A stretch of DNA of 28,106 nucleotides from positions 1 through 28,106 of the forward strand of contig CAYVSY010000006.1 of NCBI GenBank assembly GCA_964454255.1, read 5' to 3'. A program made the translations under genes and the position numbers. The notes under the pieces were generated by a model. The model ran no database searches, was not told where the DNA came from, and saw only the letters and a list, made by a program, of their open reading frames with translations. Numbering within the stretch: position 1 is the stretch's first letter; each line of letters opens with the position of its first letter. The DNA is from CAYVSY01 sp964454255. GTDB lineage: Bacteria; Bacillota_I; Bacilli_A; RF39; UBA660. This document shows positions 16,684 to 23,695 of this stretch, one piece after another.

Positions 16684-17889
16684 ATGAAAAAAAAAATATT
16701 ACCTGTTTTACTAGGAGCCGATATTGGAACATATAGTATTGCTAGATCATTTCATGAAAATTATAATGTCAAATCATTAGCTATTTCTACTTCAAAAAAA
16801 TGGATCACAGCCTATTCTAAAATAATAAATACCATTATAATAAATGATATAGACGAAACTAAATTAATAAACAAATTAAAAGAAATAGCGAAATCTTATC
16901 CTGATAGTATAAAAATATTAATGGGTTGTTCGGAATGGTATAATGACATAATTATCAAAAATAAAAATAAACTTAATAAACAATATATTATTCCTTTTGT
17001 TCATGAAAAAATATTAAATGAAATAGTGAAAAAAGCAAAATTTTATAGTATATGTGAAAAACTAAATATAAATTATCCTGACACAATAGTAGTTAACAAG
17101 CAAAATTATAAAAAAATAGACATTCCTTTTGATTATCCTATTGTTATGAAAGCATCTTGGACAACTAAATATCATGATGCTCATTTTGAAGGTAAAAAGA
17201 AAGTTTTTATATTTAATAATAAAAAAGAATTTGACACTATTACTAACAATATATATAATTCTACTTATGATGATGATTTAATTGTTCAAAAATTTATTAA
17301 AGGAAACGACAGTAATATGCGCGTTTTAACATGCTTTTGTGATAATAAATCAAATGTCTTGTTTTCTAGTTTAGGACAACCTTTATTAGAAGAAAATTCA
17401 CCAGGAGCTATTGGAAATTATACGGCTATTATAAATAGAGAAGATAATGAATTGTTAGATCAAGCAAAAAAAATTTTAAAATATGTAAAATATAAAGGTT
17501 TCGCAAACTTTGATATAAAATATGATGAGATAACTAAAAAATTTTATTTTTTTGAAATTAATGTTAGGTTGGGCAGAAGCAATTATTATATTACAGGTAG
17601 TGGTTTTAATTATACTAAAATTTTAATAGACGAATATGTTTTTCATAAAAAAAATAAAAAAGAAATTATAACTAATAAAAAAGTTTTATATTCTGTTATT
17701 CCCTTTAGCATTATAAAAAAATATGTTCAAAACAAAGAATTAGTTCAAGAAGCAAAAGAACTTATTAAAAATAATAAAGTAGTTAATCCATCAAACTATA
17801 GTAAAGATAGAAGCTTAAAAAGACTATTTTATATATTAGCATCTAAACTAAATTATATAAGAAAATATAAAAAGTATTATAATAAATAG
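16684..17889 (+). CDS. ATP-grasp ligase resembling D-aspartate ligase (Asl type)
   Basis: A 401-residue cytoplasmic protein that lines up, from memory, with the Enterococcus faecium D-aspartate ligase: an N-terminal ILPVLLGADIGTYSIARSF, FEGKKKVFI, VQKFIKGNDSNMRVL, GQPLLEE...GAIGNYT, GFANFDIKYDE and the ATP-grasp metal site FFEINVRLGRSNYYIT (E291, N293). That enzyme adds D-Asp to the lysine side chain of peptidoglycan precursors, forming the cross-bridge. The in-frame GTG at 16678 lies within the AAGGAGTG signal, so the ATG at 16684 is chosen, 5 bases after AAGGAG. An A10 run follows the start yet the frame is intact. The next gene is an asparagine-synthetase-type amidotransferase, the expected partner for amidating D-Asp. 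The exact amino acid used is inferred. Confidence 0.8.
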   Translation: MKKKILPVLLGADIGTYSIARSFHENYNVKSLAISTSKKWITAYSKIINTIIINDIDETKLINKLKEIAKSYPDSIKILMGCSEWYNDIIIKNKNKLNKQYIIPFVHEKILNEIVKKAKFYSICEKLNINYPDTIVVNKQNYKKIDIPFDYPIVMKASWTTKYHDAHFEGKKKVFIFNNKKEFDTITNNIYNSTYDDDLIVQKFIKGNDSNMRVLTCFCDNKSNVLFSSLGQPLLEENSPGAIGNYTAIINREDNELLDQAKKILKYVKYKGFANFDIKYDEITKKFYFFEINVRLGRSNYYITGSGFNYTKILIDEYVFHKKNKKEIITNKKVLYSVIPFSIIKKYVQNKELVQEAKELIKNNKVVNPSNYSKDRSLKRLFYILASKLNYIRKYKKYYNK

Positions 17890-17897
17890 GAGGCATT

Positions 17898-19733
17898 ATG
17901 TGCGGTTTTGTAGGTTTTGTTGATAAAACAAAAAAAGAAGAAAAAACTAAAATAATTAAAAATATGAATGATCAAATTATTCATAGAGGACCGGATAGTG
18001 AAGGCTATTATATTAATAAAGAAGTTGCCTTAGGATTTAGAAGATTAGCTATCATTGATTTAAACACTGGGGATCAACCTATGTTTAATGAAGATAAAAG
18101 TATGGTTATTGTATTTAATGGTGAAATATATAATTATCAATCATTAAAAGATGATTTAATAAAAAAAGGGCATATTTTTAAAAATACTAGTGATACCGAA
18201 GTGTTAATTCATGGTTATGAAGAATATGGAACAAAAATACTTGATAAATTAAGAGGAATGTATGCTTTCTTCCTTTATGATATAAAAAATAATAAAGGAA
18301 TTGGCGTTCGCGATATCTTTGGCATAAAACCATTTTATTATTATAAAAAAGATAATACATTTATTTTTGGTTCTGAAATTAAAAGTTTTTTAAAACATCC
18401 TAATTTCAAAAAAGAATTAAATAAAGAAGCTCTTCAACCATATTTATCATATCAGCATTCAAGTTTAGAAGAAACATTCTTTAAGAATACTTTTAAATTA
18501 AAACCAGGACATTATTTAATATATGAAAAAGGTCAAATTACGATTAGCCCTTATTTTAAATTCAAATATGAAAAAGAAAATAAATCATATAACCATTATA
18601 AAGAATCTATTAAAGAAACATTGTTAGATTCGATTGATTGCCATCAAATAGCTGATGTGGAAGTAGGATCATATTTATCAGGTGGCGTTGATTCTTCGTA
18701 TGTCGTTAGCGTTGCTAAACCAGATAAAACTTTTACCGTTGGTTTCAGTGAAAAAGGATTTAATGAAGGTGAATATGCTAAAGAATTATCAAATATATTT
18801 AATGTGAAAAATTATCAAAAGTTAGTTAGTGCGGATGAATTTTTCGATATTTTACCTACTATTCAGTATCACACCGATGAACCAATGGCTAATTTATCAA
18901 CTGTCCCACTATATTTTTTATCACAATTGGCGCATCCACATGTAAAAGTTGTTTTATCAGGTGAAGGCTGCGACGAAATGTTTGGTGGATATCATGAATA
19001 TGAAGAACCATTTATAGTAAAATTATATACGAGACTACCATTAAAACTACGACAAAAAATAGCTAATAAAATCAAAGATAAAAAACAATTCAAAGGCCAA
19101 AGAAGTATTCTATATTATTCTCAAAATTTAGAAGAAAGATATATAAGCAGAGTTTGCGTTATGAGAGAAGAAGAGGCTAAATCTATATTAAAAAAAGATT
19201 ATCAACAAGATAATTGCCTACAAAAAATAACATCACAATACTATAAAAATGTTAAAGATATGGATACAATTACTAAGAAAATGTATATAGATTTAAATCT
19301 ATGGTTACCTGATGACATTTTATTAAAAGCGGATAAAATGAGTATGGCTAATTCATTAGAATTAAGAGTTCCTTTTTTGGATAAAGAAATTTGGAAATTA
19401 TCTTCTAAAATTCCTTCTAAGTATTTTATAAAAGGAAGGACAACTAAACATATTTTTAGATCGGTAACAGAAGAATATTTACCAACCGAATGGATGAAAA
19501 GAAGAAAATTGGGCTTCCCTGTTCCGTTCGGTCTTTGGGTAAAAGAAAAAAAATATTATAATTATGTTAAAGAAGCTTTTTTGTATGACTGGATTAATGA
19601 ATTTTTTGATTCCGATAAAATTAATAAATTATTAGAAGACCATTGTCATAACATAAGAAATAATGGCCGCAAAATTTGGACAATATATTCATTTATTGTT
19701 TGGTATAAAAAATTTTTTATAGATTTAAAGTAG
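17898..19733 (+). CDS. asnB: Glutamine-dependent asparagine synthetase family amidotransferase (AsnB type)
   Basis: A 611-residue enzyme with an N-terminal class-II glutaminase (nucleophile Cys2 in MCGFVGFVD, IHRGPDSEG, RRLAIIDL, VFNGEIYNY, DTEVLIHGYEEYG) and a C-terminal synthetase domain with the PP-loop SGGVDSS (261-267), LSGEGCDEMFGGY and DDILLKADKMSM. The family makes asparagine from aspartate; in some Gram-positives paralogues amidate peptidoglycan (mDAP in Bacillus, D-Asp in lactococci). Being 8 bases downstream of the D-Asp-ligase-like gene, with AGGAGG overlapping that gene's stop, argues for amidation of a D-Asp cross-bridge, but free asparagine synthesis cannot be excluded. A hairpin lies right at its stop. 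Confidence 0.93.
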   Translation: MCGFVGFVDKTKKEEKTKIIKNMNDQIIHRGPDSEGYYINKEVALGFRRLAIIDLNTGDQPMFNEDKSMVIVFNGEIYNYQSLKDDLIKKGHIFKNTSDTEVLIHGYEEYGTKILDKLRGMYAFFLYDIKNNKGIGVRDIFGIKPFYYYKKDNTFIFGSEIKSFLKHPNFKKELNKEALQPYLSYQHSSLEETFFKNTFKLKPGHYLIYEKGQITISPYFKFKYEKENKSYNHYKESIKETLLDSIDCHQIADVEVGSYLSGGVDSSYVVSVAKPDKTFTVGFSEKGFNEGEYAKELSNIFNVKNYQKLVSADEFFDILPTIQYHTDEPMANLSTVPLYFLSQLAHPHVKVVLSGEGCDEMFGGYHEYEEPFIVKLYTRLPLKLRQKIANKIKDKKQFKGQRSILYYSQNLEERYISRVCVMREEEAKSILKKDYQQDNCLQKITSQYYKNVKDMDTITKKMYIDLNLWLPDDILLKADKMSMANSLELRVPFLDKEIWKLSSKIPSKYFIKGRTTKHIFRSVTEEYLPTEWMKRRKLGFPVPFGLWVKEKKYYNYVKEAFLYDWINEFFDSDKINKLLEDHCHNIRNNGRKIWTIYSFIVWYKKFFIDLK

Positions 19734-19756
19734 GTGTCATTTTATGACACTTTTCT
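19732..19756 (+). terminator. Intrinsic terminator between asnB and tldD
   Basis: GTGTCAT (19734-19740) pairs perfectly with ATGACAC (19744-19750) around TTT, extended by a G-T and an A-T pair, then TTTTCT. The stem starts inside the asnB TAG. It separates the ligase/asnB pair from tldD, though read-through is possible because no promoter is evident in the 16 bases left before tldD. Confidence 0.65.
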
Positions 19757-19772
19757 AAAAGAAAGGATCAAT

Positions 19773-21167
19773 ATGAATAAAAAAATAAAAACATCAATTT
19801 TAAAAAAATGTTTGAAAACAGGCGCATCTTTTTCTGAAATATTCTTAGAAAACACATGGACAAAAACACTTTTCTTATCTAATTCTAAAATAGAAGAAAT
19901 AAAAGAAGATAATATAAGCGGAATGGGATTAAGAATAGCCTTAGATGGTAAAAAAGTTTATGGATTTACCAATATTATTAATAGTAATTCTATTAATTCA
20001 TTGATAAAAAAATTAACTATAAATTTTAATAATAAAACTAAAAATATTATAATTAATTTAGAGAATTTAAAAAAATACAAAAAAGATATAAAAATTTCTC
20101 ATAATAAATATCCTGATATAAAAAAAATATTATTACTTCATAAAATAGATGAATTAGCTAGAAAAGAAAATCCTTTAATAAATCAAGTTGAAATAAAATT
20201 AGTTGAAAAAGATCAAACTGTAGAAATATCAAATAGTTTAAATAAAAATGTTCAAGAAAAAAGAACTTTTACTAGACTATATATTAATGTATATGTTAAA
20301 AAAGAAGAACGATTAGAAACGGGCTATAAAGCTATTGGATATAACTTAGGATATGAAATGTTTAATCATATTAATATAGAAAAAGAAATTAAAGAATTAG
20401 TTGAAACAACTATTGAAAAATTAACATCTTTACCATGTCCTGGGGGAACTATGCCAGTTATTATTGGACCAGGTTTTGGTGGCGTTATATTTCATGAGGC
20501 CTGTGGTCATGCCTTAGAAGCTACATCAGTCGCAAAAGGTATATCAGTTTTTTCTAATAAAAAAGGTGAAAAAATAGCAAAAAAATGTATAACTTTAGTT
20601 GACGATGGCACATATGATAATTTATACGGCACAACCATACTAGATGATGAAGGCAATCCAACAAGAAAAAATATTTTAATAGAAAAAGGAATATTAAAAA
20701 ATTATTTAGTTGATTATCTAAATGAAAAAGATATGAATCAAAAAAGCACATCTTCGGGAAGAAGAGAGTCGTATAAATATTCACCAACATCCAGAATGAA
20801 TAACACTTATATTGAAAAAGGAACGGATAATATTGATGATATGATTAAAAGCATTAAGTATGGATTATATGCTAAAGCAATGGGCGGAGGAAGTGTTAAT
20901 CCAGCCACTGGACAGTTTAATTTTGGAGTTAGAGATGCTTACATTATTCGAAATGGAAAAATATGCGAACCTGTTTTAGGTGCTAGTTTAATTGGCAATT
21001 CAAAAGATATTATGAAAAATGTTTCAATGGTAAGTAATGATCTTTCTCTAGAAAGTGGTCATTGTGGAAGTATAAGCGGATATATTAATAATACCGTCGG
21101 ACAACCAACAATTAAAGTGGATAAAATATTAGTTGGAGGAAGTGAGATAATTGATAATGGATTATAA
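19773..21167 (+). CDS. tldD: TldD-family metalloprotease subunit
   Basis: A 464-residue protein with the TldD zinc-protease motif HEACGH (241-246) in GFGGVIFHEACGHALEATS, plus the glycine-rich RMNNTYIEKG and AKAMGGGSVNPATGQFNFGVRDAY segments. TldD works as a heterodimer with TldE/PmbA and cleaves unfolded peptides inside a closed cavity; in enterobacteria it matures microcin B17 and degrades CcdA. The frame is open back to 19734 through the terminator, but the ATG at 19773, after GAAAGGA, gives the expected N-terminus. The next gene, its partner, overlaps its end by 11 bases. Confidence 0.93.
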   Translation: MNKKIKTSILKKCLKTGASFSEIFLENTWTKTLFLSNSKIEEIKEDNISGMGLRIALDGKKVYGFTNIINSNSINSLIKKLTINFNNKTKNIIINLENLKKYKKDIKISHNKYPDIKKILLLHKIDELARKENPLINQVEIKLVEKDQTVEISNSLNKNVQEKRTFTRLYINVYVKKEERLETGYKAIGYNLGYEMFNHINIEKEIKELVETTIEKLTSLPCPGGTMPVIIGPGFGGVIFHEACGHALEATSVAKGISVFSNKKGEKIAKKCITLVDDGTYDNLYGTTILDDEGNPTRKNILIEKGILKNYLVDYLNEKDMNQKSTSSGRRESYKYSPTSRMNNTYIEKGTDNIDDMIKSIKYGLYAKAMGGGSVNPATGQFNFGVRDAYIIRNGKICEPVLGASLIGNSKDIMKNVSMVSNDLSLESGHCGSISGYINNTVGQPTIKVDKILVGGSEIIDNGL

Positions 21168-22416
21168 AAATTTTTTTGAAAAATGTTTGAAAAACAGTAT
21201 TAACAATGTAGAAGTAAATGAATTAACCAATGAAAACATTTCTATTGAAATATATAATAAAAAATTAGAAAATTATGAAGTATCTAATATAACTAATTGG
21301 ATAATAAAAGGGACAATAAATCATAAAAAAGTTCAAGTTCAAACTGAAAACTTTAATGAAAAAGAAATAATAAAAAAATTAATTAAAAATTCTAATAATA
21401 TTGAAATAGAAACTAGTGAAAAGGTTATTATCAAAAAAGATTTAATATATCAAAATCATTATCAAGATGATAATATTGAATTAATTCAACGTAGAATGCT
21501 TAATTTATATAATAATAATGATAATATTGAAGCTATAAATGCTATATATAATATAAATGTTACTAAAAGAAAAATAATAAATAATAATAATGTTATGGAA
21601 GATATTCATAAAACATATAATTTTTATGTAGAAGTTATCGCAAAAGATAAAGATAAACAAGTATCTTTTGCTAATTCAAAAGGTAACGTAAAAGATATTA
21701 ATATAGAAAAAGTTACTCAAGAAACAGTTAATACAGCTTTAAGTAAGTTAAATGAAGGGAATTTCAATGCCGGTCAATATAAAGTGTTAATAAAAGGATC
21801 AGTGCTTGCTCAAATATTAAATTATTTTATATCATCATTTAGCGCCGAACATATTCAAAAAAATATATCATTTTTAACGGATAAATATGAAAAAAAAATA
21901 TTTTCTAATAAATTAACAATTATTGAAGATCCTAATAATAAAAATTATGTTGGAAAAAGATTATTTGATAATGAAGGAACTAAAACAATTTATAAAATTA
22001 TTATTGAAAATGGAATGTTTAAACAAAAATTATATGATAATAAAAGTGCCAAAAAAGATAAAACAACATCAACGGGTAATAATTATGGAAATATAAGTGT
22101 AAGAAATTTATATATAAAACCAGGTAAAAAAAGTTTAAACGAAATGTTAAAAAATATTGATCAAGGTATAATGATTGACGATGTGCAAGGAGGACACGCT
22201 GGTATTAATCCTACAAATGGAAATATGTCAATTCAATCAGAAGGCTATTTTATAAAAAATGGAACCATAGAACATTCAATAAAATTATTTGTTTTTGTAT
22301 GTTCAATAACTGAATTATTAAATAACATTATAGAAATTGCCAACGATTTGGAGTTTAATAATAAAATCGTAAATTCGCCATCAATTTTATTTGACAAAAT
22401 AAATATAATTAAATAA
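21157..22416 (+). CDS. tldE: TldE/PmbA-family partner protein
   Basis: A 419-residue TldD/PmbA homologue without the HExxxH motif, as expected of the non-catalytic partner. Conserved features include GQYKVLIKGSVLAQIL, SFSAEHIQKNISFL, STGNNYGNISVRNLYIKPG and DDVQGGHAGINPTNGNMSIQSEGYFIKNG. The ATG at 21157 overlaps tldD by 11 bases; a TTG at 21151 is also in frame and closer to GGAGG (21135-21139), so the start is uncertain by two codons. The pair is typical of the TldD-TldE peptidase. No ribosomally made peptide precursor is visible nearby. Confidence 0.9.
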   Translation: MDYKNFFEKCLKNSINNVEVNELTNENISIEIYNKKLENYEVSNITNWIIKGTINHKKVQVQTENFNEKEIIKKLIKNSNNIEIETSEKVIIKKDLIYQNHYQDDNIELIQRRMLNLYNNNDNIEAINAIYNINVTKRKIINNNNVMEDIHKTYNFYVEVIAKDKDKQVSFANSKGNVKDINIEKVTQETVNTALSKLNEGNFNAGQYKVLIKGSVLAQILNYFISSFSAEHIQKNISFLTDKYEKKIFSNKLTIIEDPNNKNYVGKRLFDNEGTKTIYKIIIENGMFKQKLYDNKSAKKDKTTSTGNNYGNISVRNLYIKPGKKSLNEMLKNIDQGIMIDDVQGGHAGINPTNGNMSIQSEGYFIKNGTIEHSIKLFVFVCSITELLNNIIEIANDLEFNNKIVNSPSILFDKINIIK

Positions 22417-22419
22417 TTA

Positions 22420-22448
22420 TTGATGAAATAAAAAATATATGTTATAAT
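22420..22448 (+). promoter_or_regulatory. Promoter of the rpsF-ssb-rpsR operon
   Basis: TTGATG (22420-22425), a 17-bp spacer and TATAAT (22443-22448) preceded by TGT (extended -10). It lies just past the tldE stop and 58 bases before rpsF, leaving a leader of about 50 bases. Confidence 0.65.
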
Positions 22449-22455
22449 ACAAAAA

Positions 22456-22487
22456 GAGCGAAAGCTCCTTGCCTGAAAAGGCCAAAG
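22456..22487 (+). promoter_or_regulatory. Structured leader upstream of rpsF, possible S6:S18 autoregulatory element
   Basis: GAGC-GAAA-GCTC (22456-22467) is a 4-bp stem with a GNRA-type tetraloop; directly after, GCC (22471-22473) pairs with GGC (22480-22482), with further TT-AA pairs possible outside. Many bacteria regulate this operon by S6:S18 binding a leader RNA. The CCG trinucleotide I associate with that motif is not found here, so the assignment is tentative. Confidence 0.35.
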
Positions 22488-22506
22488 ACCAAAAGGAGGT
22501 GTTAAA

Positions 22507-22797
22507 ATGAATAAATATGAAATCATGTTTATTATTCAGCCTAGTTTAGAAGCAGATAATCTAAAAAAAGTAGTGCAAGAATTAGAAAAAGTTCTAACAA
22601 ATAATAAAGCTACTATTACGTTATCTAAAGAATTAGGTCAAAAAGAATTAGCATACGAAATAAAAGGATATAAATCTGGATATTATTTCTTATACAATAT
22701 TGAATCATCTGATGATGCAGCTGTTCAAGAATTTGATCGTATAGCTTTAATTAATGAAAATGTTATTCGTCATTTAATTTTAAATTTAGATAAATAG
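22507..22797 (+). CDS. rpsF: 30S ribosomal protein S6
   Basis: A 96-residue protein of normal S6 length, with the ferredoxin-like fold pattern: MNKYEIMFIIQPSLEAD, KELGQKELAYEIKGYKSGYYFLYNI and a final strand RHLILNLDK. S6 binds the central 16S domain together with S18, which is encoded two genes later. The start has a near-perfect AAAGGAGGTG signal, the strongest in the window, as expected for a ribosomal gene. ssb begins 9 bases after the stop. Confidence 0.97.
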   Translation: MNKYEIMFIIQPSLEADNLKKVVQELEKVLTNNKATITLSKELGQKELAYEIKGYKSGYYFLYNIESSDDAAVQEFDRIALINENVIRHLILNLDK

Positions 22798-22806
22798 AGG
22801 TGAACT

Positions 22807-23277
22807 ATGAATAAAGTAATTTTAATCGGAAGATTAACAAGAGATCCTGAATTACGCTATACTGGAACTAATCAACCAGTAACACAAATATCATTAGCAA
22901 TCACAAGACCATTTGCGAATAAAAATGGTGAGAGAGAAGCTGATTTTATAAACGTTAATGTTTGGGATAAACAAGCAGAAAACGTATGTAAATATTTAAG
23001 CAAAGGAAGATTAGTGGCGGTAGAAGGAAGAATTCAAACAAGAAATTATGATAATAATGAAGGTAAAAAAGTCTATGTTACTGAAGTAGTTGCTTTAAAC
23101 GTCCAATTCTTAGAATCTAAAAATGGTGGAAATACAAATAATACTCCACAAAATGATAATCCATTTGATAATAGCGATACTAATAATAAAAACGTTGAAA
23201 CAGTTGATGTTCAAAGTGATCCATTTGAAAACTTTGGCGCTTCAGTTGATTTAACTGACAATGATTTACCTTTCTAA
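22807..23277 (+). CDS. ssb: Single-stranded DNA-binding protein
   Basis: A 156-residue SSB with an N-terminal OB fold (about 1-105: MNKVILIGRLTRDPELRYT, ADFINVNVWDKQAENVCKYL, VAVEGRIQTRNY), an Asn/Asp-rich flexible linker and the acidic interaction tip ending DNDLPF. It protects single-stranded DNA and recruits replication and repair partners through that tip. It lies between rpsF and rpsR in the canonical Bacilli operon, with AGAGGTG upstream. Confidence 0.97.
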   Translation: MNKVILIGRLTRDPELRYTGTNQPVTQISLAITRPFANKNGEREADFINVNVWDKQAENVCKYLSKGRLVAVEGRIQTRNYDNNEGKKVYVTEVVALNVQFLESKNGGNTNNTPQNDNPFDNSDTNNKNVETVDVQSDPFENFGASVDLTDNDLPF

Positions 23278-23293
23278 TTAAGGAGGAAAAACA

Positions 23294-23509
23294 ATGGCAG
23301 AATTTTATAAGAAAAAGAAAAAAGTATGTCAAATGTGTGCTGGAAAATCAGTAGACTATAAAGATGTTCAAATAATCAGTAAATATATAAAAGATGATGG
23401 TAAAATATTACCAAGAAGATTTACTGGTGCATGCGCAAGACATCAAAGACATATTGCAAATCAAGTAAAATTAGCAAGATATATGGCATTTATACCATAT
23501 TGCAAATAA
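23294..23509 (+). CDS. rpsR: 30S ribosomal protein S18, zinc-binding (C+) form
   Basis: A 71-residue S18 with VDYKDVQIISKYI, GKILPRRFTG and the C-terminal helix ending FIPYCK. Four potential zinc ligands are present, C12 and C15 (VCQMC) and C47 and H50 (GACARH), the pattern of the C+ form; many Bacilli main copies lack it. AAGGAGG precedes the ATG. It is the last gene of the operon and is followed by a terminator. Confidence 0.96.
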   Translation: MAEFYKKKKKVCQMCAGKSVDYKDVQIISKYIKDDGKILPRRFTGACARHQRHIANQVKLARYMAFIPYCK

Positions 23510-23532
23510 AAAACACAAATGTGTTTTTTTTT
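23508..23532 (+). terminator. Intrinsic terminator after rpsR
   Basis: AAAAAACAC (23508-23516) pairs with GTGTTTTTT (23521-23529) around AAAT, with further T. It begins inside the rpsR stop codon and, being nearly symmetric, could work in both directions. Confidence 0.75.
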
Positions 23533-23636
23533 ATAGAACCATTATTTTAATATTGAAAAATGATTATATCTCTATCACCCTTTTTAAAAATATAAATTAA
23601 AATTATTAATATTTACCAAAATAACTATTCATAACA

Positions 23637-23665
23637 TTGAAAAAAAAGTCACAATATGATAGTAT
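23637..23665 (+). promoter_or_regulatory. Candidate promoter of the CotH-VTC cluster
   Basis: TTGAAA (23637-23642), 17 bases, TAGTAT (23660-23665). The -10 is imperfect; TATAAA at 23665 is an alternative with poor spacing. Otherwise the 186 bases between rpsR and this gene hold only the rpsR terminator and A+T-rich sequence. Confidence 0.4.
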
Positions 23666-23695
23666 ATAAATAGATAAAAATAAGGAGATAGAATA

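Noticed and set aside
19734..19772. Upstream extension of tldD from GTG 19734
   Set aside because: It runs through a terminator hairpin, has no Shine-Dalgarno, and the ATG at 19773 follows GAAAGGA.
23533..23636. Possible small gene or RNA between rpsR and the CotH gene
   Set aside because: Only A+T-rich sequence with frequent stops and no convincing stem-loops or start signals was found.
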